Assembly (NCBI RefSeq): GCF_011764545.1
Contig: NZ_AP022870.1
Coordinates: 8,934,001-8,998,000, forward strand
Reading direction: 5' to 3'
DNA length: 64,000 nucleotides
Origin: Phytohabitans flavus
GTDB lineage: Bacteria > Actinomycetota > Actinomycetes > Mycobacteriales > Micromonosporaceae
Shown here: piece after piece, positions 1 to 8,065 of the stretch
How positions within the stretch are numbered: the stretch's first letter is position 1
How the letters are laid out: every line of letters begins with the position of its first letter
Notes under the pieces: model-generated
Databases searched by the model: none
Told to the model about the DNA's origin: nothing
Seen by the model: only the letters and a program-made list of their open reading frames with translations
Made by a program: the position numbers and the translations under genes

Positions 1-1
1 G

Positions 2-166
2 GTGCACTCCGTGACCGAGAAGGTCCGCGCCAAGGTGATCAGCTCGGTGGAAAACCTGCTCGGGCTCGAGGTCACCGAGGTGAATATCCGGGTCGACGAC
101 GTACACGTGGAGGACGCCGGCCCGGTCGGCGGCGACGAGGCCCGGGCCGCCGGCTACCAGCCGTAG
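2..166 (+). CDS. Asp23/Gls24 family envelope stress protein, C-terminal fragment
   Basis: Only the last 54 codons are inside the window; the frame enters at base 2 and stops at TAG 164-166. The visible pattern, a helix beginning VTEKVRAKV followed by GLEVTEVNIRVDDV, is the conserved C-terminal signature of Asp23/Gls24 (DUF322) proteins, which are small cell-envelope-associated proteins linked to alkaline and envelope stress. The stop lies five bases before the next ATG, so it probably shares a transcript with the ABC transporter that follows. Family assignment rests on this short stretch; the specific role is unknown. Confidence 0.75.
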   Translation: MHSVTEKVRAKVISSVENLLGLEVTEVNIRVDDVHVEDAGPVGGDEARAAGYQP

Positions 167-171
167 CAGCC

Positions 172-1014
172 ATGACTGGACTCGCGGTCGCCTGCCGGCG
201 GGTGGTGCACATCTACCGGGCCGAGGGTGGCGACGTGGTGGCGCTCTCCGGCGTCGACCTCTCCATCAACCCGGGCGAGATGCTCGCACTCGTCGGCCCG
301 TCCGGCTCCGGCAAGTCCACGCTTGTCGCGCTGCTCGGCGGCCTGATGCGTCCGTCCGCGGGGCGGGTCAGCGTCGGCACGTACGACCTGGGCAAGCTCA
401 CCGACGCGGAGATCTCCCGGCTGCGCGGTACCGAGATCGGCGTGGTGCTACAGGGCGCGGCGCGCAACCTGTTGCCGTACGCGACGCTGCACCGCAACGT
501 CTGGCTGGCCCAGCGCCGCGCGGCCCGTACCGCCGGTATCGAGTTGGACGACCCGGAGCGGATCCTCGACCTGGTCGGGCTGCGGGGCAAGGCGAACGCG
601 AAGATCGGCGACCTGCCACCCGGCGCCCGGCAGCGGGCCGCGCTCGCGGTGGGCATCGCCGCGTCGCCCGGGCTGCTGCTCGTCGACGAGCCGACAAGCC
701 AGCTCGACACCCACGGCCGCGACGAGGTGCTCGGCGCGCTGGAGACGGTCAACGCGGAGCGCGGTACCACGATCGTGGTCGTGACCCACGACGCCGAGGT
801 CGGCGCGCGGCTCGGGCGGGCGGTGACGATCCGCGACGGGCGGGTGGGCGCCGAGGGGCGCGACGGGCAGGACTTCGCGGTGGTGGCCGGCGACGGCACG
901 ATCCAGCTGCCGCCCGAGGTGCTCGGCGAGTTTCCACCCGGCACGCTCTTCACGGTCGACCATGTCGACGGTTCGGTCACCCTTGTGGTGGGCGGTAGCC
1001 AGACCGAATCGTGA
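172..1014 (+). CDS. ABC transporter ATP-binding protein, MacB/LolD type
   Basis: This 280-residue protein is the ATPase of an ABC transporter and acts at the inner face of the membrane. It has a Walker A motif GPSGSGKST at residues 42-50, a Walker B LLLVDEPTS near 168-176 and the switch histidine in VVVTHD near 206. The signature motif is unusual: where LSGGQ is expected it reads LPPGARQR (about 148-155). A C-terminal extension of about 55 residues follows the nucleotide-binding domain. It precedes two FtsX-like permeases, its likely membrane partners. The substrate is unknown; FtsX-type systems usually do mechanical work on envelope proteins or lipids rather than classical import. Confidence 0.88.
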   Translation: MTGLAVACRRVVHIYRAEGGDVVALSGVDLSINPGEMLALVGPSGSGKSTLVALLGGLMRPSAGRVSVGTYDLGKLTDAEISRLRGTEIGVVLQGAARNLLPYATLHRNVWLAQRRAARTAGIELDDPERILDLVGLRGKANAKIGDLPPGARQRAALAVGIAASPGLLLVDEPTSQLDTHGRDEVLGALETVNAERGTTIVVVTHDAEVGARLGRAVTIRDGRVGAEGRDGQDFAVVAGDGTIQLPPEVLGEFPPGTLFTVDHVDGSVTLVVGGSQTES

Positions 1015-1034
1015 CCTTGGAAGGCCGCTCGCGG

Positions 1035-1048
1035 GATCGAATTCGATC
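1035..1048. promoter_or_regulatory. 14-bp perfect palindrome between ABC ATPase and permease
   Basis: GATCGAATTCGATC reads identically on both strands and lies in the 58-bp gap between the ATPase and the first permease, 25 bases before the ATG. It may be a protein-binding site or only chance. No factor can be named. Confidence 0.3.
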
Positions 1049-1072
1049 GCATCCCCGGTTTAAGGTCTCCGC

Positions 1073-4000
1073 ATGCTTGCGGTGGTGCTTGGCGCGATCC
1101 GGGCACGCCGGGCGCAGGCTGCCACGCTGTTCCTGCTGACCGCGCTCGCCGTCGCCGCCGCGACCGCCGCCCCGTGGTATGTGGTCTCCGCCGCCCGCTC
1201 GGTCGCGATCGCCGACGTCACCGGCGCCCCGGCGGTTCAGCGCGTCGTGCTGGCCACCGCGCGGGTGGAGACCCGCCCGGACGCGGACGCCGCCGTGCGG
1301 GCCGAGGCGGGCCGCATCGTCGACATCCGCGGCGGCAGCGGCACCGCGTCGGTGCGGGTCTCCGGCCAGCTGGTGTACGAGGGTGGTGGGCAGGCGGCCA
1401 CCGTCGCCTTCCGCGACGAGATGTGCGCGCACCTCACGCTCGTGGGTGCCTGCCCCACCGCGGCCGGCGAGGCGCTGGTCAGCGACCGTACGGCGAGCGG
1501 CTTCGGGCTGGCGGCGGGCGACACGGTCACGTTCGCGGTGGCCGGCAAGTCCCCGGTCAAGCTGCGGGTCACCGGCACCTACCAGGTCCGCGACCCGCTC
1601 GGCCCCTACTGGGCGGCCAGCGTCCTGGGCCGCGCGTCCGGTACCGACACGGCCGCCGGCGCCGGTGACCCGGTCTTCACGACGGCCGAGACGGTGGCCT
1701 CGACCCAGGTGGCGGAGCTGTTCGCGGAGTACCACGTGGTGGTCCCGGTCGAGGCGTACCTGGGGCTCGACGGCTACGACCTGGCCGCCGAGATCGACCG
1801 CCAGCAGGACCAGGCCGGCGCCCAGTGGCGGGTGGAGAGCCGAGCGCCGGCGCTGGTGAGCCGGGTCGAGCGCGAGCAGTGGCTGGTCAACCTCGGCGTG
1901 AGCATCGCGGCGGTGCAGCTGCTGCTGCTCTGCTGGTTCGCGCTCTTCTTCGCCGTGCGGCACAGCGCCGAGCAGCGCCGCCCCGATATCGGCTGGCTCA
2001 AGCTCCGCGGCGGGGCACGGTGGCGGGTGTGGGCGCTGGTGTTCCAGCAGAGCGTGCTGCCGATGCTGGCCGGGGCGGTCGCCGGCGCCGCCGCCGGCTT
2101 CGGCCTCGCCCGCCTGCTCGGCGAGGTCGACCCCGACCGGGTGGGCTACGCCACCACACTCTCACTGGCCGCCGGGGGCGCGGCGGTCCTGGGCGCGCTT
2201 GTCGCCGCCGTGGCCGCCGACCGGGGCGGGATGGGCGCCGGCGTCATCGACCTGCTCCGCCACGTGCCCGCGCGGCGCCGCGGGTGGCGGGCCGACGTGC
2301 TTGACCTCATCGTGGTTGTCGTCGCCGTGGCCGGGGTCTACCAGGCGTATGTCACCGACCGCGACCCTGGCGAGTCGACTGGCCTGGTGCTCGTCGCGTC
2401 CGCGCTGGTCGGGCTCGCCGTCGCGCTTGTCGCGGCCCGCGCGATCGGGCCGCTGGCCGTGCGGGTCGGCCACCGCGCGCTGCGGGCTGGGCGGCTCCCG
2501 CTGGCGATGGCCGCGACGCACCTGGCCCGGCGGCCCGGCACGCACCGGGTGTTCGCGCTGCTCGCGGTCTCCGTCGCGCTGCTCGGGTCGGCCGCCAGCG
2601 GGTGGTCGGCCGCGGCCACCGCGCGGGAGGAGCGGGCGACCCACGACGTCGGTGCCGACCGCGTGATCACCGTCCAGGCGCTCAGCCGCGCCCATCTGCT
2701 GGCCGCCGTCCGGGCCGCCGACCCCTCGGGCACGCAGGCCGCCGCCGTCGTGCTCAATGGGACGGGCGAGGCCGGGAAGGTGGTGCTCGCCGTCGACAGC
2801 GAGCGGTTCGCGCGGGTCGCCAGCTGGCAGGAGGAGTACGGGCCACAGCTACCCGATCTGCTCCGGCAGCTGCGGCCCGAGGCACCGGAGCCGGTGTACC
2901 TCGGCGACGGGCAGCTTGTGCTGGACGCCGAGGTGGTCGGCGAGGGTGGCCCGGTCGGTGCCCTCGTGCACCTGGTGAGCGCCGGCGGCACCCCGTTGAC
3001 CGTCAACTTTGGACAGTTGGCGGCCGGCCGCCGGCCGTACCATATGGATCTTTCCGGTTGTGGCGGTGCATGCCGGCTGGCCGCGATCGAGCTGGCCACC
3101 CCCGCGGCGGTCGGCGACACCCCGGCGGACCGCACGGTGCGGATCCATGACCTGACCGACGGCGGCGCCCCGGTGGCCGCGCTGGCCGACGCGAGCCGGT
3201 GGCGCGGCCCGGTCCGGGGCGACGTGCGTGGCCCCACGGTCGCCGCGGCCGCTGGCGCCCTGGAGCTGACGACGCCGCCTCAGGTCACGACGACCGGTGT
3301 CACCCGCACGGGCCGGGTCTACATTGTCGACTCGCCGGTGCCGCTGCCGGTGGCGCACACCCGCCTCGCCCCACCGAGCGGGCCATCCGGGGATCCACGG
3401 CTCTCCCTCTTCGGCGGCGAGGAGGTGCCGGTGCGCTTCGCCGGCGTGGTGACCGCGCTGCCGCAGGTGGCGGAGCGGGGTTATCTCGTCGACCTGGAGT
3501 ACGCGGACCGCCTCACCCTCGACCCCGGCCTTGGCGACGAGGCGCAGGTGTGGCTGGCCCCCGGCGCGCCGGACAGCGTCGTCGACCGCCTGCGCGAGCA
3601 GGGGTTGGCCACGTTCGCCGACGACTCGATCGGCTCTGCCCTCGACCAGTACGGGGAGCAGGGCCCGCCGCTCGCCCTCCGTTTCCAGCTCCTGGCCGGC
3701 GCGCTCGGCGTGCTGCTCGCCGCGCTCGCGCTGGCCGTGGCCGCGGCGGTGGAGCGGCCCGACCGCTCGGCCGAGCTGTCCGCGTTGCGCGCGCAAGGGC
3801 TGTCGCTGCGGGCGGTACGGCTTATCGCATACGGCGGGTACGCGGTGCTGGTGCTCGCCGGCGTGGTGATCGGCATCGCGGCGGCGGCGCTCGGTGGGAC
3901 GCTGGTCGAGGCGGCGGTACCGGTGTTCGTCGACGACTGGGCCGTGCTCCCGGTACCCACCGGCCCGCAGGCGCCCGCGCTGCTCGTGGCCGCGCTGGGC

Positions 4001-4075
4001 GGGCTCGTCGTGCTCGGGGCGACCGGCGCGGTGGCCGCCGGACAGTTGGTACGGGCGACGGGTGGTCGCACATGA
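1073..4075 (+). CDS. FtsX-like ABC transporter permease (first of two paralogues)
   Basis: A 1000-residue membrane protein with the FtsX/MacB permease plan repeated twice: an N-terminal transmembrane helix, an extracytoplasmic region, three helices near residues 275-385, further helices near 405-515, a second large extracytoplasmic region, and three helices at the C-terminus. The segment HLARRPGTHRVFALLAVSVALL resembles HVTRRPGSHRLFVLLAVAVSLL in the next protein, so the two are paralogues. The stop TGA overlaps the next ATG (ATGA), indicating translational coupling. It presumably forms a heterodimeric exporter or mechanotransmitter with the neighbouring permease and ATPase. Substrate unknown. 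Confidence 0.85.
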   Translation: MLAVVLGAIRARRAQAATLFLLTALAVAAATAAPWYVVSAARSVAIADVTGAPAVQRVVLATARVETRPDADAAVRAEAGRIVDIRGGSGTASVRVSGQLVYEGGGQAATVAFRDEMCAHLTLVGACPTAAGEALVSDRTASGFGLAAGDTVTFAVAGKSPVKLRVTGTYQVRDPLGPYWAASVLGRASGTDTAAGAGDPVFTTAETVASTQVAELFAEYHVVVPVEAYLGLDGYDLAAEIDRQQDQAGAQWRVESRAPALVSRVEREQWLVNLGVSIAAVQLLLLCWFALFFAVRHSAEQRRPDIGWLKLRGGARWRVWALVFQQSVLPMLAGAVAGAAAGFGLARLLGEVDPDRVGYATTLSLAAGGAAVLGALVAAVAADRGGMGAGVIDLLRHVPARRRGWRADVLDLIVVVVAVAGVYQAYVTDRDPGESTGLVLVASALVGLAVALVAARAIGPLAVRVGHRALRAGRLPLAMAATHLARRPGTHRVFALLAVSVALLGSAASGWSAAATAREERATHDVGADRVITVQALSRAHLLAAVRAADPSGTQAAAVVLNGTGEAGKVVLAVDSERFARVASWQEEYGPQLPDLLRQLRPEAPEPVYLGDGQLVLDAEVVGEGGPVGALVHLVSAGGTPLTVNFGQLAAGRRPYHMDLSGCGGACRLAAIELATPAAVGDTPADRTVRIHDLTDGGAPVAALADASRWRGPVRGDVRGPTVAAAAGALELTTPPQVTTTGVTRTGRVYIVDSPVPLPVAHTRLAPPSGPSGDPRLSLFGGEEVPVRFAGVVTALPQVAERGYLVDLEYADRLTLDPGLGDEAQVWLAPGAPDSVVDRLREQGLATFADDSIGSALDQYGEQGPPLALRFQLLAGALGVLLAALALAVAAAVERPDRSAELSALRAQGLSLRAVRLIAYGGYAVLVLAGVVIGIAAAALGGTLVEAAVPVFVDDWAVLPVPTGPQAPALLVAALGGLVVLGATGAVAAGQLVRATGGRT

Positions 4076-7000
4076 TCGCGCTGGTGTTCGCCATGCTCGC
4101 CGCCCGCCGGGTGCAGGCCGTCACGGTGCTGCTGCTCAGCCTCTTCGCCACCGGCGCGGCCGTGGCCGGACCGACCTACCTGCGCGCGGTCGACCGCGCG
4201 GTGGCGCAGACCGAGGTGGGCGAGTCGGACCGGATGGAGCAGACGATCAGCGTCTCCGCGTTCGTGGGCGAAGAGGAGGAGATCACCGCGGAGGGCTTCG
4301 ACTCGGTCGTACCGCGGACCCTCGACGTGGACCGGTTCGAGGTTGTCTATTCGACGACCTTCGTGGTGCTCGGCGTGGAGCCCGGCCCGACCATCTCCCG
4401 GCTCGTATTCCGCTCCGACGTCTGCCCCCACCTGCGGATAGTCGCCGGGCGGTGCCTGATGGGGGCCGGCGAGACGGTGATCGGCGAGAGCACCGCGCGC
4501 CGGCTTGGCCTGGCGCCGGGTGGCACGATCACCATCACCTGGGCCACCTACAGCGAGCCGACCCTTCGCTGGGTGCCAGCCGGCGTGCCGACCAAGCTCG
4601 CCGTCGTCGGCGTCTACCAGCCGCTCGACGTCGCGGACGGCTACTGGGGACGGTCGGGGTACTTCGCGCCCGGCAGCCCCGACAGCGAGCGCGAGCCGCT
4701 CCTTGTCAACCGGCAGACCGCCGACGGCGTCGACCACGGCCAGGACATGCGGGTCGTGGAAGCGGTGCCGGGGCCGGGCGCGCTCGACGCCGACCACCTC
4801 GACGAGGTCCGCGCCGACGTCGCCGACCTGCGCGGTGAGCTGGTCGGCGCCGGGGGCGGGTCATCCGTGTTCTTCGCCCAGCTCGCCACCGAGCTCGACG
4901 GGCTGCTCGACCGCATCGACCGGTCCCAGGCGCTGGCCCGCCGGGTGGTGCCGGTGGCCGCGGTACCGCTCGTCGGGCTCTGCTGGTTCGTCATCTTCCT
5001 CGCCGTGGCGTATGGCACCGCCGGTCGCCGCCACGAGCTGGGCCTTGTCGCCCTCCGCGGCGCCCGCCGGCCGGTGCGCTGGTGGCTGAGCGCGGGCGAG
5101 AGCACGCTCGCGATCCTGGCCGGTGCCCCGCTCGGGTACCTGGTCGGCACGCTCGCGGTCTGGCTGGTGGCCCGCGCCCGCTTCGGCGGCGGCGAGCTGA
5201 CCCTCTCCGCGGACGCGTTGCCGTACGCCGCCCTCGCCACCGCCGGTGCCCTGCTGGCCGCCCTGCTCGCCCAGCGGCAGCAGCTCGCCAGCCCGGTCGC
5301 CGACCTGCTCCGCCGGGTGCCGGCCCGTACCGGCACGTGGCGCTCCACCGCGGTCGAGGCGATCGTCGTGGTACTCGCCGTGGTGGCGGTCTTCCAGCTG
5401 CGCGGCTTCGAGGGCGAGCTTGTGGGGCTGTCCCTGCTCGTACCGTCCCTTGTCGCGGTCGCCATCGCGCTCGTGGCCGCCCGGCTGCTCATGCCGCTGG
5501 CCGGCCGGCTCGGCACCCGCGCGCTGCGCCGTGGCCGGCTGGGCGTCGCCCTCGGCGCGCTGCACGTGACCCGCCGCCCCGGCAGCCACCGCCTCTTCGT
5601 GCTGCTGGCGGTGGCGGTGTCGCTGCTCGGCTTCGCCGCGATGGCGGTCGACGTCGCGTCCCGCTCCCGCGCCGAGCGGGCCAGTGTGGAGACCGGTGCC
5701 GACCGCGTGGTCACAGTCCTGCCGGTCGACGCGGGCAAGCTGCTCGCCGCGGTGCGCGAGGTCGACCCCGACGGGCGGTACGCGATGGCCGCCGCCGTGG
5801 TGCCCCCGGCCACCCCCGCGGGCCGCCCGATGCTGGCGGTGGACACGACGCGGCTGGAGCGGGTCGCGGTGTGGCGGCCGGAGTTCGGGCCGAGCCCCGG
5901 CGACGTGACCCGGCTGCTGCGGCCGGCCACCGCCGAGCCGTACGTGCTGCGCGGCACCCGCGTCACCGCCGTCCTCGACAACCCCGGCCAGACCGAGGGG
6001 CGGCTGCGGCTCGCCGTGTCGCTGCGGCCGCTCGACGGAAGCCCGACAGAACGGATGACGTTCGGCGTGCTCGACCCGGGCGTCCACACGTACACGGCGG
6101 AGGTGGGCGCTTGCGCCGCCGGCTGCCGCCTGCTCGGCTTCGACGCCATCTACGAGCGGAGCGGATCGGAGAAGACCTCCATGGTCATCCGCGAGCTGCC
6201 CGGCCTCGTCTCCGCCGAGCAGCTGGCCACGAGCGGGTGGAAGGGTGTCTTCGAGGGCGACATCACTTCCGGGCCGGGCGGGCTCACGGTCAGCGCGACC
6301 GCGTCCGGCGCGCGGCAGGAGACCTGGGTGCTGCCGCCGGACGTGCCGACTCCGCTGCCCGTGGTGCCGGTCGGTCAGCTCCCGGACTCGGTGGCGCTGA
6401 CCGGGCTCGACGCCGACCGGCCCGTCCCGCGGGTCGTCAGCGAGGCGACCACGCTGCCCCGGCTCGGCGCGCACGGGCTGCTGACCGATCTGGAGTACCT
6501 CGAACGCCAGACCCTCGGCGCCACGCGACTCACCCAGCCGCAGGTCTGGCTCCGCCCGGACGCCCCGGCCGGGGTCGCCGACCGCCTCGCCGAGCAGGGC
6601 CTGGTGGTCACGGGCGACGACACGGTGGCCGAGGCGCGGGCGCTGCTCGACAAGCGGGCGCCGGCGCTGGCGATCTGGTTCCACCTGCTCGCTGCCGGGT
6701 TCGCGGTGCTGCTCGGGCTCGGCGGCCTCGCTCTGATGGCGGCCGTCGACCGGCGGCGGAGCACCGAGGACATGCGCGCACTGCGCCTCCAGGGCCTGCC
6801 CGCGCGGGTGGTGGGCCGGGCGGCACTGTGGAGCTACCTGCCGGTGGTCGCGGCCGCGCTGGTCACCGGGGCGGTGGCGGCGGTCGCGGCGTGGTGGCTG
6901 GCCGGCGGCTACCTGCCCGTGTTCGTGGACGACTCGCTCGTACTGCGGTTGCCGCGCTGGCCGTCGCCCTCGGCCGCGGCGCTGCCGGCGCTTATCGCCG

Positions 7001-7077
7001 CACTTGGCTTCACCGCCGCCGCCGTAGGTGTGTCGGTGGTGCTCCGCAGGTCCGCCGAAAAGCGTTCTTTGGGGTGA
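4072..7077 (+). CDS. FtsX-like ABC transporter permease (second paralogue)
   Basis: A 1001-residue permease starting MIALVFAMLAARRVQAV. The ATG overlaps the stop of the preceding permease, which fixes the start even though the frame stays open upstream. Same architecture as its neighbour: N-terminal helix, extracytoplasmic domain, two helix bundles in the middle and three helices at the end, with the FtsX-type closing pattern before the stop. The tandem pair with one ATPase suggests a heterodimeric complex. No periplasmic adaptor or outer-membrane factor is nearby, as expected in a monoderm. Confidence 0.85.
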   Translation: MIALVFAMLAARRVQAVTVLLLSLFATGAAVAGPTYLRAVDRAVAQTEVGESDRMEQTISVSAFVGEEEEITAEGFDSVVPRTLDVDRFEVVYSTTFVVLGVEPGPTISRLVFRSDVCPHLRIVAGRCLMGAGETVIGESTARRLGLAPGGTITITWATYSEPTLRWVPAGVPTKLAVVGVYQPLDVADGYWGRSGYFAPGSPDSEREPLLVNRQTADGVDHGQDMRVVEAVPGPGALDADHLDEVRADVADLRGELVGAGGGSSVFFAQLATELDGLLDRIDRSQALARRVVPVAAVPLVGLCWFVIFLAVAYGTAGRRHELGLVALRGARRPVRWWLSAGESTLAILAGAPLGYLVGTLAVWLVARARFGGGELTLSADALPYAALATAGALLAALLAQRQQLASPVADLLRRVPARTGTWRSTAVEAIVVVLAVVAVFQLRGFEGELVGLSLLVPSLVAVAIALVAARLLMPLAGRLGTRALRRGRLGVALGALHVTRRPGSHRLFVLLAVAVSLLGFAAMAVDVASRSRAERASVETGADRVVTVLPVDAGKLLAAVREVDPDGRYAMAAAVVPPATPAGRPMLAVDTTRLERVAVWRPEFGPSPGDVTRLLRPATAEPYVLRGTRVTAVLDNPGQTEGRLRLAVSLRPLDGSPTERMTFGVLDPGVHTYTAEVGACAAGCRLLGFDAIYERSGSEKTSMVIRELPGLVSAEQLATSGWKGVFEGDITSGPGGLTVSATASGARQETWVLPPDVPTPLPVVPVGQLPDSVALTGLDADRPVPRVVSEATTLPRLGAHGLLTDLEYLERQTLGATRLTQPQVWLRPDAPAGVADRLAEQGLVVTGDDTVAEARALLDKRAPALAIWFHLLAAGFAVLLGLGGLALMAAVDRRRSTEDMRALRLQGLPARVVGRAALWSYLPVVAAALVTGAVAAVAAWWLAGGYLPVFVDDSLVLRLPRWPSPSAAALPALIAALGFTAAAVGVSVVLRRSAEKRSLG

Positions 7078-7135
7078 GCTTGTTGCTGCGCTGGGTGGGT
7101 TCGCGGGAGGGTCGCGCGTGCGAGACTAGGGAACC

Positions 7136-8056
7136 ATGAGCGACCCACGGACCACTCCGTCGATCTTCACCCGCGGCGCGGTCGATCTCAGCGCGCTGCG
7201 TACTCCCGCACCTGCCCCCACCCGCACCGATGCGCCGGCTCGACCGGGCGCGCCCGGTGGTCCGCCTGGCGGTGGCGGCGGCGGTGTCACTGTGATCGAC
7301 GTCACCGAGGCCACGTTCCAGAGCGAGGTGCTGGAGCGGTCTCTCACCACTCCGGTCGTCATCGACTTCTGGGCCGAGTGGTGCCAGCCGTGCAAGCAGC
7401 TCTCGCCGATCCTGGAAAAGCTGGCCGTCGAGGGTGACGGCGCCTGGGTGCTCGCCAAGGTCGACGTCGACACCAACCCGCGGATCGCGCAGATGTTCCG
7501 GGTGCAGGGCATCCCGATGGTGTATGCGGTGGTGGGCGGCCAGCCGGTCGACGCGTTCACCGGCGTGGTGCCCGAGCCGCAGCTGCGGCAGTGGATCGAC
7601 GCGGTACTCAAGGCGGGTGGCGTGCAGCCGCCGGCCGCGCCGGAGGACCCGCGGCTGCTCGATGCCGACGACGCGCTGATGACCGGCGACCTCGACACGG
7701 CCGAGCAGGCGTACAAGAAGATTCTCGCCGAGTCGCCGGCCGACAGCGCCGCCGAAGCGGGGCTGGCGCACGTCGCCCTGGCCCGCCGCGTGGTGGGCGT
7801 CGACCCGCGAGCCGCGCTCACCGCCGCCGAGGCCAAGCCCGACGACGTGGCCGCCCAGTTGCTCGCGGCCGACGTCGAGGTGCTCAGCGGCCTCGCCGAC
7901 CAGGCGTACAAGCGGCTGGTCGACCTGGTCCGCCGCACCTTTGGCGACGAGCGCGAGGAGATCCGCAAGCACCTGCTGTCGCTGTTCACCATCGCCGGGC
8001 CCGACGACCCGGCGGTCTCCAGCGCACGGCGGGCCCTCGCGAGCGCCCTCTTCTAG
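7136..8056 (+). CDS. Thioredoxin-domain protein with TPR tail (YbbN/CnoX-like)
   Basis: A 306-residue cytoplasmic protein. After a Pro/Gly-rich N-terminus of about 50 residues comes a thioredoxin fold with active site WAEWCQPCKQ (Cys83 and Cys86), the cis-proline in GIPMVYAV, and then an alpha-helical region (about 155-306) of TPR type. This is the YbbN/CnoX architecture: a chaperone-like holdase and redox protein acting on chlorine- or oxidant-damaged proteins. E. coli YbbN lacks the full CxxC; here both cysteines are present, so disulfide exchange is possible. The arginase-like gene follows after nine bases, so they may be co-transcribed. Confidence 0.88.
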   Translation: MSDPRTTPSIFTRGAVDLSALRTPAPAPTRTDAPARPGAPGGPPGGGGGGVTVIDVTEATFQSEVLERSLTTPVVIDFWAEWCQPCKQLSPILEKLAVEGDGAWVLAKVDVDTNPRIAQMFRVQGIPMVYAVVGGQPVDAFTGVVPEPQLRQWIDAVLKAGGVQPPAAPEDPRLLDADDALMTGDLDTAEQAYKKILAESPADSAAEAGLAHVALARRVVGVDPRAALTAAEAKPDDVAAQLLAADVEVLSGLADQAYKRLVDLVRRTFGDEREEIRKHLLSLFTIAGPDDPAVSSARRALASALF

Positions 8057-8065
8057 CGGTCGCCC

